Shown one piece after another: positions 1 through 8,800 of a DNA stretch of 48,983 nt. The first letter of the stretch is position 1. Every line of letters starts with the position of its first letter. The stretch comes from Elusimicrobiota bacterium (GTDB taxonomy: Bacteria; Elusimicrobiota; Elusimicrobia; JACQJP01): the NCBI GenBank assembly GCA_016204975.1, contig JACQJP010000003.1, positions 1 to 48,983 of the forward strand. Direction: 5' to 3'. A program made the translations under genes and the position numbers. Under the pieces are notes generated by a model. It was not told where the DNA came from, searched no databases, and saw nothing but the letters and a program-made list of their open reading frames with translations.

Positions 1-548
1 AGAAACCCCAAGCCGACGTGCCCGGGATGGAACGTTTCTTCCGAACCTTCCCCGCTGCCATCGAAATCAGGGGAAGGGTTGCCGAGTTGAGCGACCCCTT
101 GCCGGCCTTGTTGAATTTCCGGCCGGTCTGCCGACTCGGCAAAGGCGAGGTCCGCGGTCAGTTGGTCATAGGCGCCCAGCGCCCTGGCCTTTACCTGGGC
201 CAGGACTTCTTGTTCCGGAGAGAATAGATCCTTTCCCTGAAAAAACTGGGCGAGTGCTTCCCCATCCTGAGTCAGCAGGGTGAGAAAGGGGACCAGGATC
301 ATCTCTCCCCTGGCCCCTCCGCCCTCGTAGCGGATCCAGACATCCGGCCGTTGGGACAGAAATGGATCATTCCTAAAGAAAGACGACAGGACAGTTCGGG
401 TCCGGTCCCAGTCCTGGGTGAGCGCAGGAAACTCTTCCAGACGGCTTAAGACCGGGAAGTTTCCTAGAACCCACCCTTCGAAAAATTGCTGACTGTGCGC
501 GGAACCCAGACCAAAACCAAAGAGAAACACAAGCGTCCAAAAGTTCAT
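1..548 (-). CDS. Secreted protein of unknown function, 3' part cut by window edge
   Basis: The reading frame is open from an ATG at 548 down to base 3, giving about 182 residues with the C-terminus missing. It starts MNFWTLVFLFGFGLGSAHSQ, which looks like a Sec signal peptide cleaved near residue 19, so the protein is probably periplasmic or exported. A strong ribosome site (GGGGAGG) lies about 5 bases upstream of the ATG. The visible mature part is rich in aromatic and acidic residues and has no motif I recognise. The gene is the last of its strand here and is separated from glyA by 232 bases of repeat-rich DNA. Function is unknown; the call as a real gene rests on the signal peptide, the ribosome site and the long open frame. 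Confidence 0.7.
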   Translation of the reverse strand, partial: MNFWTLVFLFGFGLGSAHSQQFFEGWVLGNFPVLSRLEEFPALTQDWDRTRTVLSSFFRNDPFLSQRPDVWIRYEGGGARGEMILVPFLTLLTQDGEALAQFFQGKDLFSPEQEVLAQVKARALGAYDQLTADLAFAESADRPEIQQGRQGVAQLGNPSPDFDGSGEGSEETFHPGHVGLGF

Positions 549-618
549 AAAACCTCCCCAGAGCTGAGATTTGATCTTCACGTAGGAATCCTATGAAACC
601 CGTACAAAACTAAACAGG

Positions 619-713
619 GACTTAGGTCCTATTCCAATCCAGGCATTGGACCCAAGAAACTTGTAGGACCAAAGTCCTACCCCAAAGGCCCAAAGGTCCT
701 ATCCGTAGGACTT
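619..713. repeat. Cluster of TAGGAC/GTCCTA inverted repeats
   Basis: This intergenic stretch carries several copies of the words AGGTCCTA, GTAGGAC and TAGGACTT. They include a perfect inverted repeat (GTAGGAC at 663-669 and GTCCTAC at 674-680, 4-base loop) and a second near-perfect one (694-701 and 706-713). Similar words recur near 36.23-36.29 kb and 47.99-48.02 kb. It lies 70-165 bases upstream of the secreted-protein start at 548. Whether it is a regulatory site or a small dispersed repeat cannot be told from one genome window. Confidence 0.5.
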
Positions 714-723
714 GGATGTGTCG

Positions 724-784
724 CTAGCACCCTGCGCAGGGCTTCAGGTACCCGCCGGGCGCCCAGAGGGCGCCAGCGTGCTAG
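724..784. repeat. 61-bp palindromic element at the glyA 3' end
   Basis: The ends form a 7-base inverted repeat (CTAGCAC at 724-730, GTGCTAG at 778-784). Inside is a perfect 7-bp GC hairpin (GGCGCCC at 758-764, GGGCGCC at 768-774, 3-base loop). The right arm contains the TAG stop codon of glyA at 781-783. The hairpin could act in 3' end formation, but there is no U-run after it on the glyA strand. A related stretch (CTGCGCAG then CTTC then ACCCGCCGGG) recurs inside a coding gene at 23431-23456. Confidence 0.45.
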
Positions 785-2037
785 GAAGAAGAAAGGAGGC
801 GGGGGTAGAGAGGGAACTTCCGGCAGATTTTTTTGACCTCTGCCGCCGTGCGCTGGAGGGCGGCCTCCTCGCCGCGGCGGGCGATGGCCCGGGAAATCAA
901 CTCGGCGATCTGTTGCATTTCCTTCTCCTTCATGCCCCGGGTGGTCACTGCGGGGGTTCCGATGCGGACGCCGCTGGCGATGAAGGGCTTTTGGGGGTCG
1001 AAGGGGATGGCGTTTTTGTTGACGGTGATCCCCGTGCGCCCGAGGACCTCCTCCGCCTCCTTGCCGGTGACGCCCTTGGGCCTTAGATCCACGGAGAAAA
1101 GATGGCAGTCCGTTCCACCGGAGACAATGCGAAATCCATGGTCCTGAAGCCCTTGGGCCAAGGCGCGCGCATTCTTCAGGACTTGCCTCTGATAGGCCTT
1201 AAACTCCGGCCGGAGGGCCTCTCCGAAGCAGACCGCCTTGGCGGCGATGACGTGCATGAGAGGGCCGCCTTGGACACCCGGAAAGTTGAGCTTATCCACG
1301 GCGGCGGCATGCCCGGCTTGGCAGAGGATGAGCCCTCCCCGGGGCCCGCGCAAGGTCTTGTGGGTGGTGGAGGTGGTCAGATCCGCCAGGGGGACCGGAC
1401 TGGGATAGAGCCCGGCTACGATCAAGCCCGCGTAGTGGGCGATGTCCGCCATAAAATAGGCTCCGGCCTCCCTGGCGATTGCGGCGAGCCTTTCCCAATC
1501 AAACCTCCTGGAATAATTCGAAGCCCCCGCCAGAATCAACTTGGGCTTGTGTTCCCGGGCCAGGCGCTCCGCCTCCTGATAATCAATGAGCTCATCCTCC
1601 CTGCGGACATGGAAGGCAACGACCTTGAAATACTTCCCGGAAAAATTGAGGGGATGCCCGTGGGAGAGATGCCCCCCGTGGGCCAGGTCCAGCCCCATGA
1701 TCGTATCGCCGGGACTTAAAACCGTAAGGTAGGCGGTGATATTGGCCTGGGTGCCGGAATGAGGCTGTACGTTGGCATGCTCGGCTCCAAAAAGCTTCTT
1801 GGCGCGTTCGATGGCCAAGGATTCCACGATATCGACAAACTCGCAGCCTCCATAGTAGCGCCTGCCGGGATAGCCTTCGGCGTACTTGTTGGTCAAAACC
1901 GAGCCCTGAGCCTCCAAAACCGCCTCCGAGGCATAATTCTCGGAAGCGATCAGTTCCAGGCCCTCCACCTGGCGACGCGTCTCACCTAGGATGGCCCGAT
2001 GGACGCTGGGATCTATTTTCTTAAGCAATCCGCTCAC
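781..2037 (-). CDS. glyA: Serine hydroxymethyltransferase
   Basis: A PLP enzyme that converts serine and tetrahydrofolate to glycine and 5,10-methylene-tetrahydrofolate in the cytoplasm. The product is about 418 residues, the usual family length. It shows the N-terminal [11 protein letters not shown] motif and the PLP-lysine motif [15 protein letters not shown]. The start is placed at GTG 2037, giving (M)SGLLKKIDP like other family members, with a GGAGAAGG ribosome site upstream. A longer frame exists, but its extra N-terminus is merely the overlapping phosphatase gene in another frame. It overlaps that gene by 17 bases, so translational coupling is likely. The order tsaC, ywlE-like phosphatase, glyA resembles the ywl-glyA region of Bacillus. 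The stop codon lies inside a small palindromic element. Confidence 0.96.
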   Translation of the reverse strand: MSGLLKKIDPSVHRAILGETRRQVEGLELIASENYASEAVLEAQGSVLTNKYAEGYPGRRYYGGCEFVDIVESLAIERAKKLFGAEHANVQPHSGTQANITAYLTVLSPGDTIMGLDLAHGGHLSHGHPLNFSGKYFKVVAFHVRREDELIDYQEAERLAREHKPKLILAGASNYSRRFDWERLAAIAREAGAYFMADIAHYAGLIVAGLYPSPVPLADLTTSTTHKTLRGPRGGLILCQAGHAAAVDKLNFPGVQGGPLMHVIAAKAVCFGEALRPEFKAYQRQVLKNARALAQGLQDHGFRIVSGGTDCHLFSVDLRPKGVTGKEAEEVLGRTGITVNKNAIPFDPQKPFIASGVRIGTPAVTTRGMKEKEMQQIAELISRAIARRGEEAALQRTAAEVKKICRKFPLYPRLLSSS

Positions 2038-2482
2038 GGACCTTCTCCAGCAGTCTCTCCAGCGATTCCTTGAGGGTCTTAAGGCAGGATTCATAGACCT
2101 CGCGCGGCTGCCCCAGGGGGTCGGCAATATCGGGATCTGCCTCGATTCCCACAAAGCGCCGCAAAAGATGCGCCTTACCCTCAACCCCTGGAAAGCGTTC
2201 CACAATCTCGTCCAAGTGTTCTTGAGACATTCCCAAAATCAAATCCGCCTGCTCCACACTCTCGCGCGTCAAAGGCTGGGAACGATGCGCCACCCCGGAA
2301 ATCCCTTCCTTCTCCAAAAGCTCATAGACGACCGCCGGAACCCTGAGCTGCGCGGATCCATAGGTGCCGCAGGAAGAAATTCGAATATCCTTCCAACCCT
2401 GGTCCGCAACCATCTTCTGAAAAACATGATGCGCCAAGGCGCTGCGGCAGGTGTTTCCGGTGCAAACAAACAGGATGTTCAT
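2021..2482 (-). CDS. ywlE: Low-molecular-weight phosphatase, probable protein-arginine phosphatase (YwlE type)
   Basis: A 153-residue protein of the low-molecular-weight tyrosine phosphatase fold. The P-loop is at the extreme N-terminus, [11 protein letters not shown], with catalytic Cys7 and Arg13, and a DP pair near the C-terminus supplies the general acid. Residue 11 is Thr. In Bacillus YwlE this Thr is known to favour phospho-arginine, whereas tyrosine phosphatases usually have Ile there. So protein-arginine phosphatase is the better guess, by inference. The start ATG at 2482 overlaps the tsaC stop by one base. Neighbours tsaC and glyA match the Bacillus ywl gene order. No McsB-type arginine kinase is in the window, so the substrate kinase is unknown. 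Confidence 0.85.
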   Translation of the reverse strand: MNILFVCTGNTCRSALAHHVFQKMVADQGWKDIRISSCGTYGSAQLRVPAVVYELLEKEGISGVAHRSQPLTRESVEQADLILGMSQEHLDEIVERFPGVEGKAHLLRRFVGIEADPDIADPLGQPREVYESCLKTLKESLERLLEKVRERIA

Positions 2483-3093
2483 TAGAGCCGCAGTCGGGGA
2501 ATGACCCGCCTTAATTCTTGAAGGGGAATGGCTCCGGGTCGCAAAAGCCGAGGAATCCTCCCCGTCCCATCCACTACCGTAGACTCCCTGGCCATCCGGC
2601 ACCGACCCCCGTCCAAAACCATGGCCACCTTGCTCCCAAAGGCCCTGCGGCTCTCCTGCGCCGAAACGCAGGGAGCGCCGCCGGAGAGGTTGCAGCTGGT
2701 GGCGGCCAAGGGAACCCCCAACCGGCGAATGAGACGCAGGGCCACGGGGTGGTTTGGAACCCTCAACCCCACGGTGCGGCCGCCTCCGGAAGCGAGGCGG
2801 CCCAGATGGGAGGCGGTAAGCACCAGCGTCAAAGGCCCCGGCCAGAAACGCCGAGCCAGGCGCTCAATCCCTCCGGGCCAATGGGAAACAAATAGCCTGG
2901 CCTGAGCCAAAGACTCTACCAAAATCTGCAGAGGCTTCGAAAGGGACCGCCGCTTGATCTGGCAGATCCTGCGGCGCGCCTCCAGGCACAGGAGGCTGGC
3001 CCCCAACCCATAGACCGTCTCCGTTGGAAAAAGGATCACCTCGCCTGTGGCCAAGTGCCGGACGGCGGAGGCAATCTGAGTAGAGCGCCTCAT
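2482..3093 (-). CDS. tsaC: Threonylcarbamoyl-AMP synthase (TsaC/YrdC/Sua5)
   Basis: Makes threonylcarbamoyl-AMP from threonine, bicarbonate and ATP for the t6A37 modification of ANN-decoding tRNAs. The 203-residue product is a single YrdC domain. It shows the GEVILFPTETVYGLGA motif near residues 17-32 and the basic KRRSLSKPL segment (KxR, then S-K-P) near residues 47-55. It lacks the extra C-terminal Sua5 domain. It overlaps rsmI upstream by an ATGA junction and ywlE downstream by one base, so all are co-transcribed. Partners TsaB, TsaD and TsaE are not in the window. Confidence 0.93.
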   Translation of the reverse strand: MRRSTQIASAVRHLATGEVILFPTETVYGLGASLLCLEARRRICQIKRRSLSKPLQILVESLAQARLFVSHWPGGIERLARRFWPGPLTLVLTASHLGRLASGGGRTVGLRVPNHPVALRLIRRLGVPLAATSCNLSGGAPCVSAQESRRAFGSKVAMVLDGGRCRMARESTVVDGTGRIPRLLRPGAIPLQELRRVIPRLRL

Positions 3094-3764
3094 GGTTCTT
3101 TGAGAGGAAAAAAGAGAACCGTCACCTCCCCCCGAAAATTCTGGGAAGGCTCCAAGGACCCCAACAACTCCTCAGCGGTTCCGGAGAGCCACTGCTCATG
3201 GAGCTTGGTAAGCTCCCGAGCCACTGCGGTCCGAACCCCGCCTCCCCAGACAGCCACAGCATCTTCCAAAAGCTGCCGAACGCGGTAAGGGGATTCATAG
3301 ACCACGACGGATTTCCCCAGCTCCCCGGCCTTTTGAAGCTCCCGACGACGACGCTGGGACCTGCGGGGCAAAAAACCCAAAAAAACAAATCCATCCGTAG
3401 GGAGCCCCGACCCCGCCAAGGCGATGACCGCGGCACAGGCTCCCGGAACCACCGTCACAGGATACCCCCGCCGGCGGGCCTCGGAGACCAACCGCGCCCC
3501 CGGATCGGACACGGTCGGTGTGCCCCCGTCCGAAACCAGGGCCACCGGCCGACCTTGAGCGAGCAGATGGAAAACGCCCTCGGCGGATCGGGTCCGACCC
3601 TCCACATACCGCAAAAGGGGCTTGTGGATATCGAGGTGGGCCAGGAGCTTTCGCGTCCTGCGCGTATCCTCGCAAAAAACCGCGTCACAATCCTTCAAGA
3701 CTCGGACAGCCCGATAGGTGAGATCTTCCAGATTTCCGATGGGGGTGGCAACCAGATAGAGCAC
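3090..3764 (-). CDS. rsmI: 16S rRNA (cytidine-1402-2'-O)-methyltransferase
   Basis: SAM-dependent enzyme that 2'-O-methylates C1402 in the decoding centre of 16S rRNA. The 224-residue protein has the tetrapyrrole-methylase fold: LYLVATPIGNLEDLTYRA at the N-terminus, FCEDTRRTRKLL, and the SDGGTPTVSDPGARLV loop. It is shorter than E. coli RsmI (286 residues) because the C-terminal extension is reduced. Translation appears to start at GTG 3764, which overlaps the stop of the upstream HD-GYP gene by one base. It overlaps tsaC by four bases downstream. Confidence 0.94.
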   Translation of the reverse strand: MLYLVATPIGNLEDLTYRAVRVLKDCDAVFCEDTRRTRKLLAHLDIHKPLLRYVEGRTRSAEGVFHLLAQGRPVALVSDGGTPTVSDPGARLVSEARRRGYPVTVVPGACAAVIALAGSGLPTDGFVFLGFLPRRSQRRRRELQKAGELGKSVVVYESPYRVRQLLEDAVAVWGGGVRTAVARELTKLHEQWLSGTAEELLGSLEPSQNFRGEVTVLFFPLKEP

Positions 3765-5080
3765 TAATGCGGGGGGGAAGGGGCCTGGGAAGCGGAGGGC
3801 AGGTCCTTTGAAGGATGGGAATGGGGCGCGCGGTGGTTCTCGCCTGCCAACTGCCTGTGCCGGAACTCCTGTTCCTCAATCTTTAGAAAGGCCTCCACCG
3901 CCCGAGGGTCAAACTGAGTCCCCGCGCCTTTGCGCAGCTCCGAGATGGCTTTTTCCCGAGGGAGGGCCTTGCGGTACGGACGGTCGGAGGTCATGGCATC
4001 CCAAGCGTCAATGATCGCTACGATCCGAGCACCCAAGGGAATCTCTTCCCCCTTCAACCCCTCGGGATACCCCTGGCCGTTATACCACTCCTGGTGATAC
4101 AGGACCATACGGGCAACCGGACCCAAAAACTTGACCGGCGCCAGAATCTGATGGCCGATCGCCGGGTGCCTTTTCATCACCTCGTATTCCTCAGCGGTGA
4201 GCTTGCCCGGCTTTTGCAAAATCGTCTCGTCCACCCCGATCTTCCCGATATCGTGCAGAAGCGCCGCATACTCCACATATCGGACCATCTCGTCCGGAAG
4301 CCCCAAGGCGTGCGCCAGCTTGCGCGCGGTCTGGCGGGCCCGATCGGCATGGTCGTGCGTATAGGCATCCTTGGCGTCGATGGCCCGAGCCAGGGTCTGC
4401 ACCATCTCCAGATAAAAGGTTTGCAGGTCATCATAAAGATCCAGATTCTCCAAAGCGATGGCGGCCTGATTGGCCAAAATCGTCAAAAGTTTAATGTCTG
4501 GATCCTCAAAACGCTGGAGAGGCTGTGGGGTATGCACATTTAAAACCCCCACGGTTTTATTCCTGACCCACAAGGGAACGCAAACAAAAGGGTGCTGGCA
4601 GTCTATGACCGGATCGGCAGGAAGGTAGCGAGGATCCTTTGCTGGATCTTCCACAAAAATCACCTGCCCCTTTTCCACAACCCGCCCGGCAATCCCCTCC
4701 CCCCTGCGGATGCGCACCTGCTCCACCGCGGACTGAACCAGCCCTTTGGAAGCCACCACTCGAAGCTCCCCCTGATCGTCCAAAAGCATCAAGGATGCGG
4801 TGGAGGTCTGTAGGAGCTTGCAGGCATTCTCCACGATGGTTTGACAAACCTCCCTTTTGGAGGCGCCTCCAAACTCCGACCTGGCCCGCTCATGGATTTC
4901 AATCACCATGGAAAGCAGGGCATCCATTTTTCGCAGGGCGTCCGGCAAGACCTGGTCGGTGGAGGAGGGGAGGCCTTCCTCAGGGAACTGGCTCCTTACC
5001 CGGTAGAGCTGCCACAAGGCAAGGGAAAGGGCCAGAACCAAAAAAACGCACAAAACCGGAAGTATTAAGGAAAGGATCAT
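3764..5080 (-). CDS. Membrane-anchored GAF and HD-GYP domain protein
   Basis: Predicted cyclic-di-GMP phosphodiesterase sensor of 438 residues. An N-terminal membrane segment (about 4-27) is followed by a GAF sensory domain (about 70-215) and an HD-GYP domain (about 225-400). The HD pair is at 276-277 in LLHDIGKIG, and the GYP motif is at 337-339 in NGQGYPEG. Further conserved pieces are HDHADRARQ, KRHPAIGHQIL and DAWDAMTSDRPYRKAL. All main metal-site residues look intact, so activity is likely. It sits between purA (58-base gap) and rsmI (one-base overlap). The short tail after 400 is rich in His, Pro and Ser and looks disordered. Confidence 0.9.
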   Translation of the reverse strand: MILSLILPVLCVFLVLALSLALWQLYRVRSQFPEEGLPSSTDQVLPDALRKMDALLSMVIEIHERARSEFGGASKREVCQTIVENACKLLQTSTASLMLLDDQGELRVVASKGLVQSAVEQVRIRRGEGIAGRVVEKGQVIFVEDPAKDPRYLPADPVIDCQHPFVCVPLWVRNKTVGVLNVHTPQPLQRFEDPDIKLLTILANQAAIALENLDLYDDLQTFYLEMVQTLARAIDAKDAYTHDHADRARQTARKLAHALGLPDEMVRYVEYAALLHDIGKIGVDETILQKPGKLTAEEYEVMKRHPAIGHQILAPVKFLGPVARMVLYHQEWYNGQGYPEGLKGEEIPLGARIVAIIDAWDAMTSDRPYRKALPREKAISELRKGAGTQFDPRAVEAFLKIEEQEFRHRQLAGENHRAPHSHPSKDLPSASQAPSPPH

Positions 5081-5138
5081 CCCGAAAACTAAGGGTAGCA
5101 GATACCCGCTGATCTTTCAAGGTGCCCGGTGTGCAGGT

Positions 5139-6431
<1,293 letters not shown>

Positions 6432-6845
6432 TTATTTCTTTTCATCCGTTGCGATCGCCAGGCGTGCAGCCCCCGCGGTCCTGGCCAGGTCTAAAATCTC
6501 GACGACGCTACCGTGCGAAACACGCTCATCCGCCCGCAAAATCACGAAAAGATCCTTCTCCGCGGCAAGCTGTCGAGAGAGCTCCTTAGAAAGGTCCTTT
6601 TTCAAGATGCGGCGGCGATTTAAAAAAATATGTCCCTCCGCATTCAAACTGACCAGAAGCCTCTTCTCGGCCTGTACCTGAGCGCTTCGGGCTTTTGGCA
6701 ACTGCACCGGAATGGAAGATTGCACAATAAAACTGGAGGAGAGAAGGAAAAAAGTCAAAACCAGAAACACCACATCGGTCATCGGCGTCAAATCTAACCC
6801 CACTCTTCCCCATCCCCGACGGCGCTGAAGAATGCGCTCCCTCAT
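6432..6845 (-). CDS. ExbD/TolR family biopolymer transport protein
   Basis: A 137-residue inner-membrane protein with one transmembrane helix (about 23-43) and a periplasmic domain. The LDLTPMTDVVFLVLTFFLL segment carries the conserved Asp in the helix that takes part in proton-driven energy transfer with ExbB or TolQ. In the family it energises outer-membrane transport or envelope constriction. No ExbB/TolQ gene is adjacent, so the partner must be elsewhere. It lies 13 bases after the UBA-like orphan and three bases before purA. Confidence 0.88.
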   Translation of the reverse strand: MRERILQRRRGWGRVGLDLTPMTDVVFLVLTFFLLSSSFIVQSSIPVQLPKARSAQVQAEKRLLVSLNAEGHIFLNRRRILKKDLSKELSRQLAAEKDLFVILRADERVSHGSVVEILDLARTAGAARLAIATDEKK

Positions 6846-6858
6846 GGAAAGTCTCCGG

Positions 6859-7797
6859 CTAGAAAAACCGTTTCCACCAAGCTTCCGGTTCCTTGTGCTC
6901 CAAAACTTTAATTTTGAGATCCGGGGGCAGCAGACTCTCTCCCGTCAGCGCCGGGGACAGCCGCACCTGCACGTCCACCTCTTCGCCCCTGAGAAAAACC
7001 CGCTCCACGGGGGCGGAGAACGGCACCAGGCCTTCGGCATTCCTCCCGCCCAAAAGGCGCGCCAAATACTGAGCGATGTCCCGGCCGTCAATGATCTGTA
7101 CAGAAACCATGTCTCCGGGACTTAGCGCCTGACAGGGAATGCCGCCCTGGGAATCTCCCTCCAAAGCAACGCGCAAAACGAGCGACTCGGGCCGGTTCCA
7201 ATCGGCGGGGGGCTCCCGGTCCGTTGGAACATTCCCCGGGCGCACCTCTCCCCGCATAGACTGAAACTGTCCCAGATAAAGCTCCTGCACGCAGAACTGA
7301 AACCTCAGACCCGCAGGCGGGAAAAAACCGGAGGAGGCCTCCACAAAAAAAGCGTGCAGCTCAGACTCCTGAACAGGTTTCAGCCTGCGAATAAGCTCCG
7401 CGGCCCTAAAGTCCAAATAGCGCAGCCACTGGTGCTCCAACCTTTGGCTGAGGTCTTGCAAAGCCCCTTGCTTCAAGCGCCAGCCATAGAGATGCTTTTC
7501 AAAATCGAACCATTCCATGTCCAGCTGGGACTCATGGACGAGGGGATTGTAGGAGACAACTGTCTTAAGACGGACTGTGCGGTTTTTCTTGAGGTTCAAA
7601 AAGACAATCAAAAGCCCATAGCGGGGAGGCTCCTCCTGCCGGAATTTTACCTTAAGAACCACAATGTTTTTCAAAAGCTGGGTGATTTTCCGAGACGCCT
7701 GTTCCAGATCATAGCCCGCCAACTCCAAGGCGAGATCCGCCTCGCCCCGCTCGCAGCCCGTTTCCTCCATTAAGAGTGCCGCCTTATCCTCCGCCAT
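6859..7797 (-). CDS. Unknown protein with a UBA-like N-terminal domain
   Basis: I do not recognise the family. The 312-residue product begins with a three-helix UBA/TS-N-like segment (residues about 8-45, with ETGCERGEADLALELAGYD), the kind of domain found at the start of EF-Ts. This is followed by a beta-rich, charged middle region and an aromatic end, EAWWKRFF. There is no signal peptide and no membrane segment, so it is probably cytoplasmic. It lies 14 bases after the Xer recombinase and 13 bases before the ExbD-like gene, in a row of same-strand genes. Function is unknown. Confidence 0.75.
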   Translation of the reverse strand: MAEDKAALLMEETGCERGEADLALELAGYDLEQASRKITQLLKNIVVLKVKFRQEEPPRYGLLIVFLNLKKNRTVRLKTVVSYNPLVHESQLDMEWFDFEKHLYGWRLKQGALQDLSQRLEHQWLRYLDFRAAELIRRLKPVQESELHAFFVEASSGFFPPAGLRFQFCVQELYLGQFQSMRGEVRPGNVPTDREPPADWNRPESLVLRVALEGDSQGGIPCQALSPGDMVSVQIIDGRDIAQYLARLLGGRNAEGLVPFSAPVERVFLRGEEVDVQVRLSPALTGESLLPPDLKIKVLEHKEPEAWWKRFF

Positions 7798-7811
7798 TAC
7801 TTTTGCGTGGC

Positions 7812-8726
7812 TCAGTAAGCTCTGGGGTGGGATTTCTCGTATGCCCTTTTGAGATGCTCCAAGGAGACATGCGTATAAATCTGCGTCGTTGCAAGATGCC
7901 GGTGTCCCAGCATCTCCTGTACACTCCTTAAATCACACCCCCGGTCCAAAAGATGGGTGGCAAAGCTGTGGCGCAGCATGTGCGGGGTCAACCTCTTTTT
8001 CATGCCTGCCCGCAACGCCAAACGCCGCAAGACTAGGGCGATGCCGGAGGCGGAAAGCCTCCGGTCCCGGAAACTTAAAAAAAGCGGCGTGGCCTCTCCA
8101 TCTGAGCGAGCCTGGAGATACTCTCTTAAAATCTTCAGGGCGGCCCCTCCCGCCGGAACCAAGCGTTCTATACCTCTCTTGCCAAAAACCCGCACCAATC
8201 CCGCCAGAAAATCCACATCCCCCACATTCAGGTTTTGAAGTTCAGAGAGACGCACCCCCGTGGAATAGAAAAGCTCCAGGATCGCCCGATCCCTCAAGAG
8301 TCCCAAACGCCGAAATCCCCTCCGGCGTCTACCCCTCCCTTGGGATGGGCTCATCTCGGCCGCCTTCAAAAGCCTTTGCACCTCCGTTTCACTCAAGAAA
8401 GGAGGCAGCCGCAAGGCATGTTTTAGAACTCCAATCCCCTCCAAAGGATCGCAGGAGAGCGCCTCCATCCGCAAAAGATACCGGATCCAGGAATGCAGAG
8501 CAGAAATCTTCCTGGAAACCGTGGGAGACTGACGCTTTAAATCCCGAAGCTCCGCCAAATAGGTCCTGAAATGCAGACGCTCCAGGCCCCGTGCCCCGGG
8601 AAAACGCCGCTCCAGAAATTGGAGGAATGACTCCAAGTCCTTTCGATAGGCGCGCAGGGTATGCGCGGAAAAATTTCTTTCCGCGCGCAGATGCGTCAGA
8701 AACCTCTGAACCCAGAGCCTCCACAT
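7812..8726 (-). CDS. Tyrosine recombinase of the XerC/XerD family
   Basis: A 304-residue site-specific recombinase. The N-terminal SAM-like core-binding domain (about 5-90) is followed by the catalytic domain. It has Arg in YSTGVRLSELQNL, the HMLRHSFATHLL His/Arg box, GHRHLATTQIYTHV and the nucleophile Tyr in TQIYTH. Size and sequence suggest a housekeeping Xer that resolves chromosome dimers rather than a phage integrase, and no mobile element borders it. Whether it is XerC, XerD or a single XerH-like enzyme cannot be decided here. topA lies 74 bases upstream; the gap holds two copies of a GGGA(A)CTCCGCGCCCTC direct repeat. Confidence 0.93.
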   Translation of the reverse strand: MWRLWVQRFLTHLRAERNFSAHTLRAYRKDLESFLQFLERRFPGARGLERLHFRTYLAELRDLKRQSPTVSRKISALHSWIRYLLRMEALSCDPLEGIGVLKHALRLPPFLSETEVQRLLKAAEMSPSQGRGRRRRGFRRLGLLRDRAILELFYSTGVRLSELQNLNVGDVDFLAGLVRVFGKRGIERLVPAGGAALKILREYLQARSDGEATPLFLSFRDRRLSASGIALVLRRLALRAGMKKRLTPHMLRHSFATHLLDRGCDLRSVQEMLGHRHLATTQIYTHVSLEHLKRAYEKSHPRAY

Positions 8727-8800
8727 CGGTCGCGCCCTCTCAGGGAACTCCGCGCCCTCGCTCGCTATAGGGGACTCCGCGCCCTCCTTGCGTTGTGCCC

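Noticed and set aside
758-774. Rho-independent terminator for glyA
   Set aside because: The hairpin is good, but no U-run follows on the glyA strand and the glyA stop lies within the same palindrome.
2038-2205. Upstream start for glyA
   Set aside because: The added residues are the YwlE-type gene in another frame; GTG 2037 has a ribosome site and matches the family N-terminus.
7812-8726. Xer-type gene as a phage or integron integrase
   Set aside because: Size and motifs fit a housekeeping Xer; no attachment site, tRNA, cassette array or phage gene is nearby.
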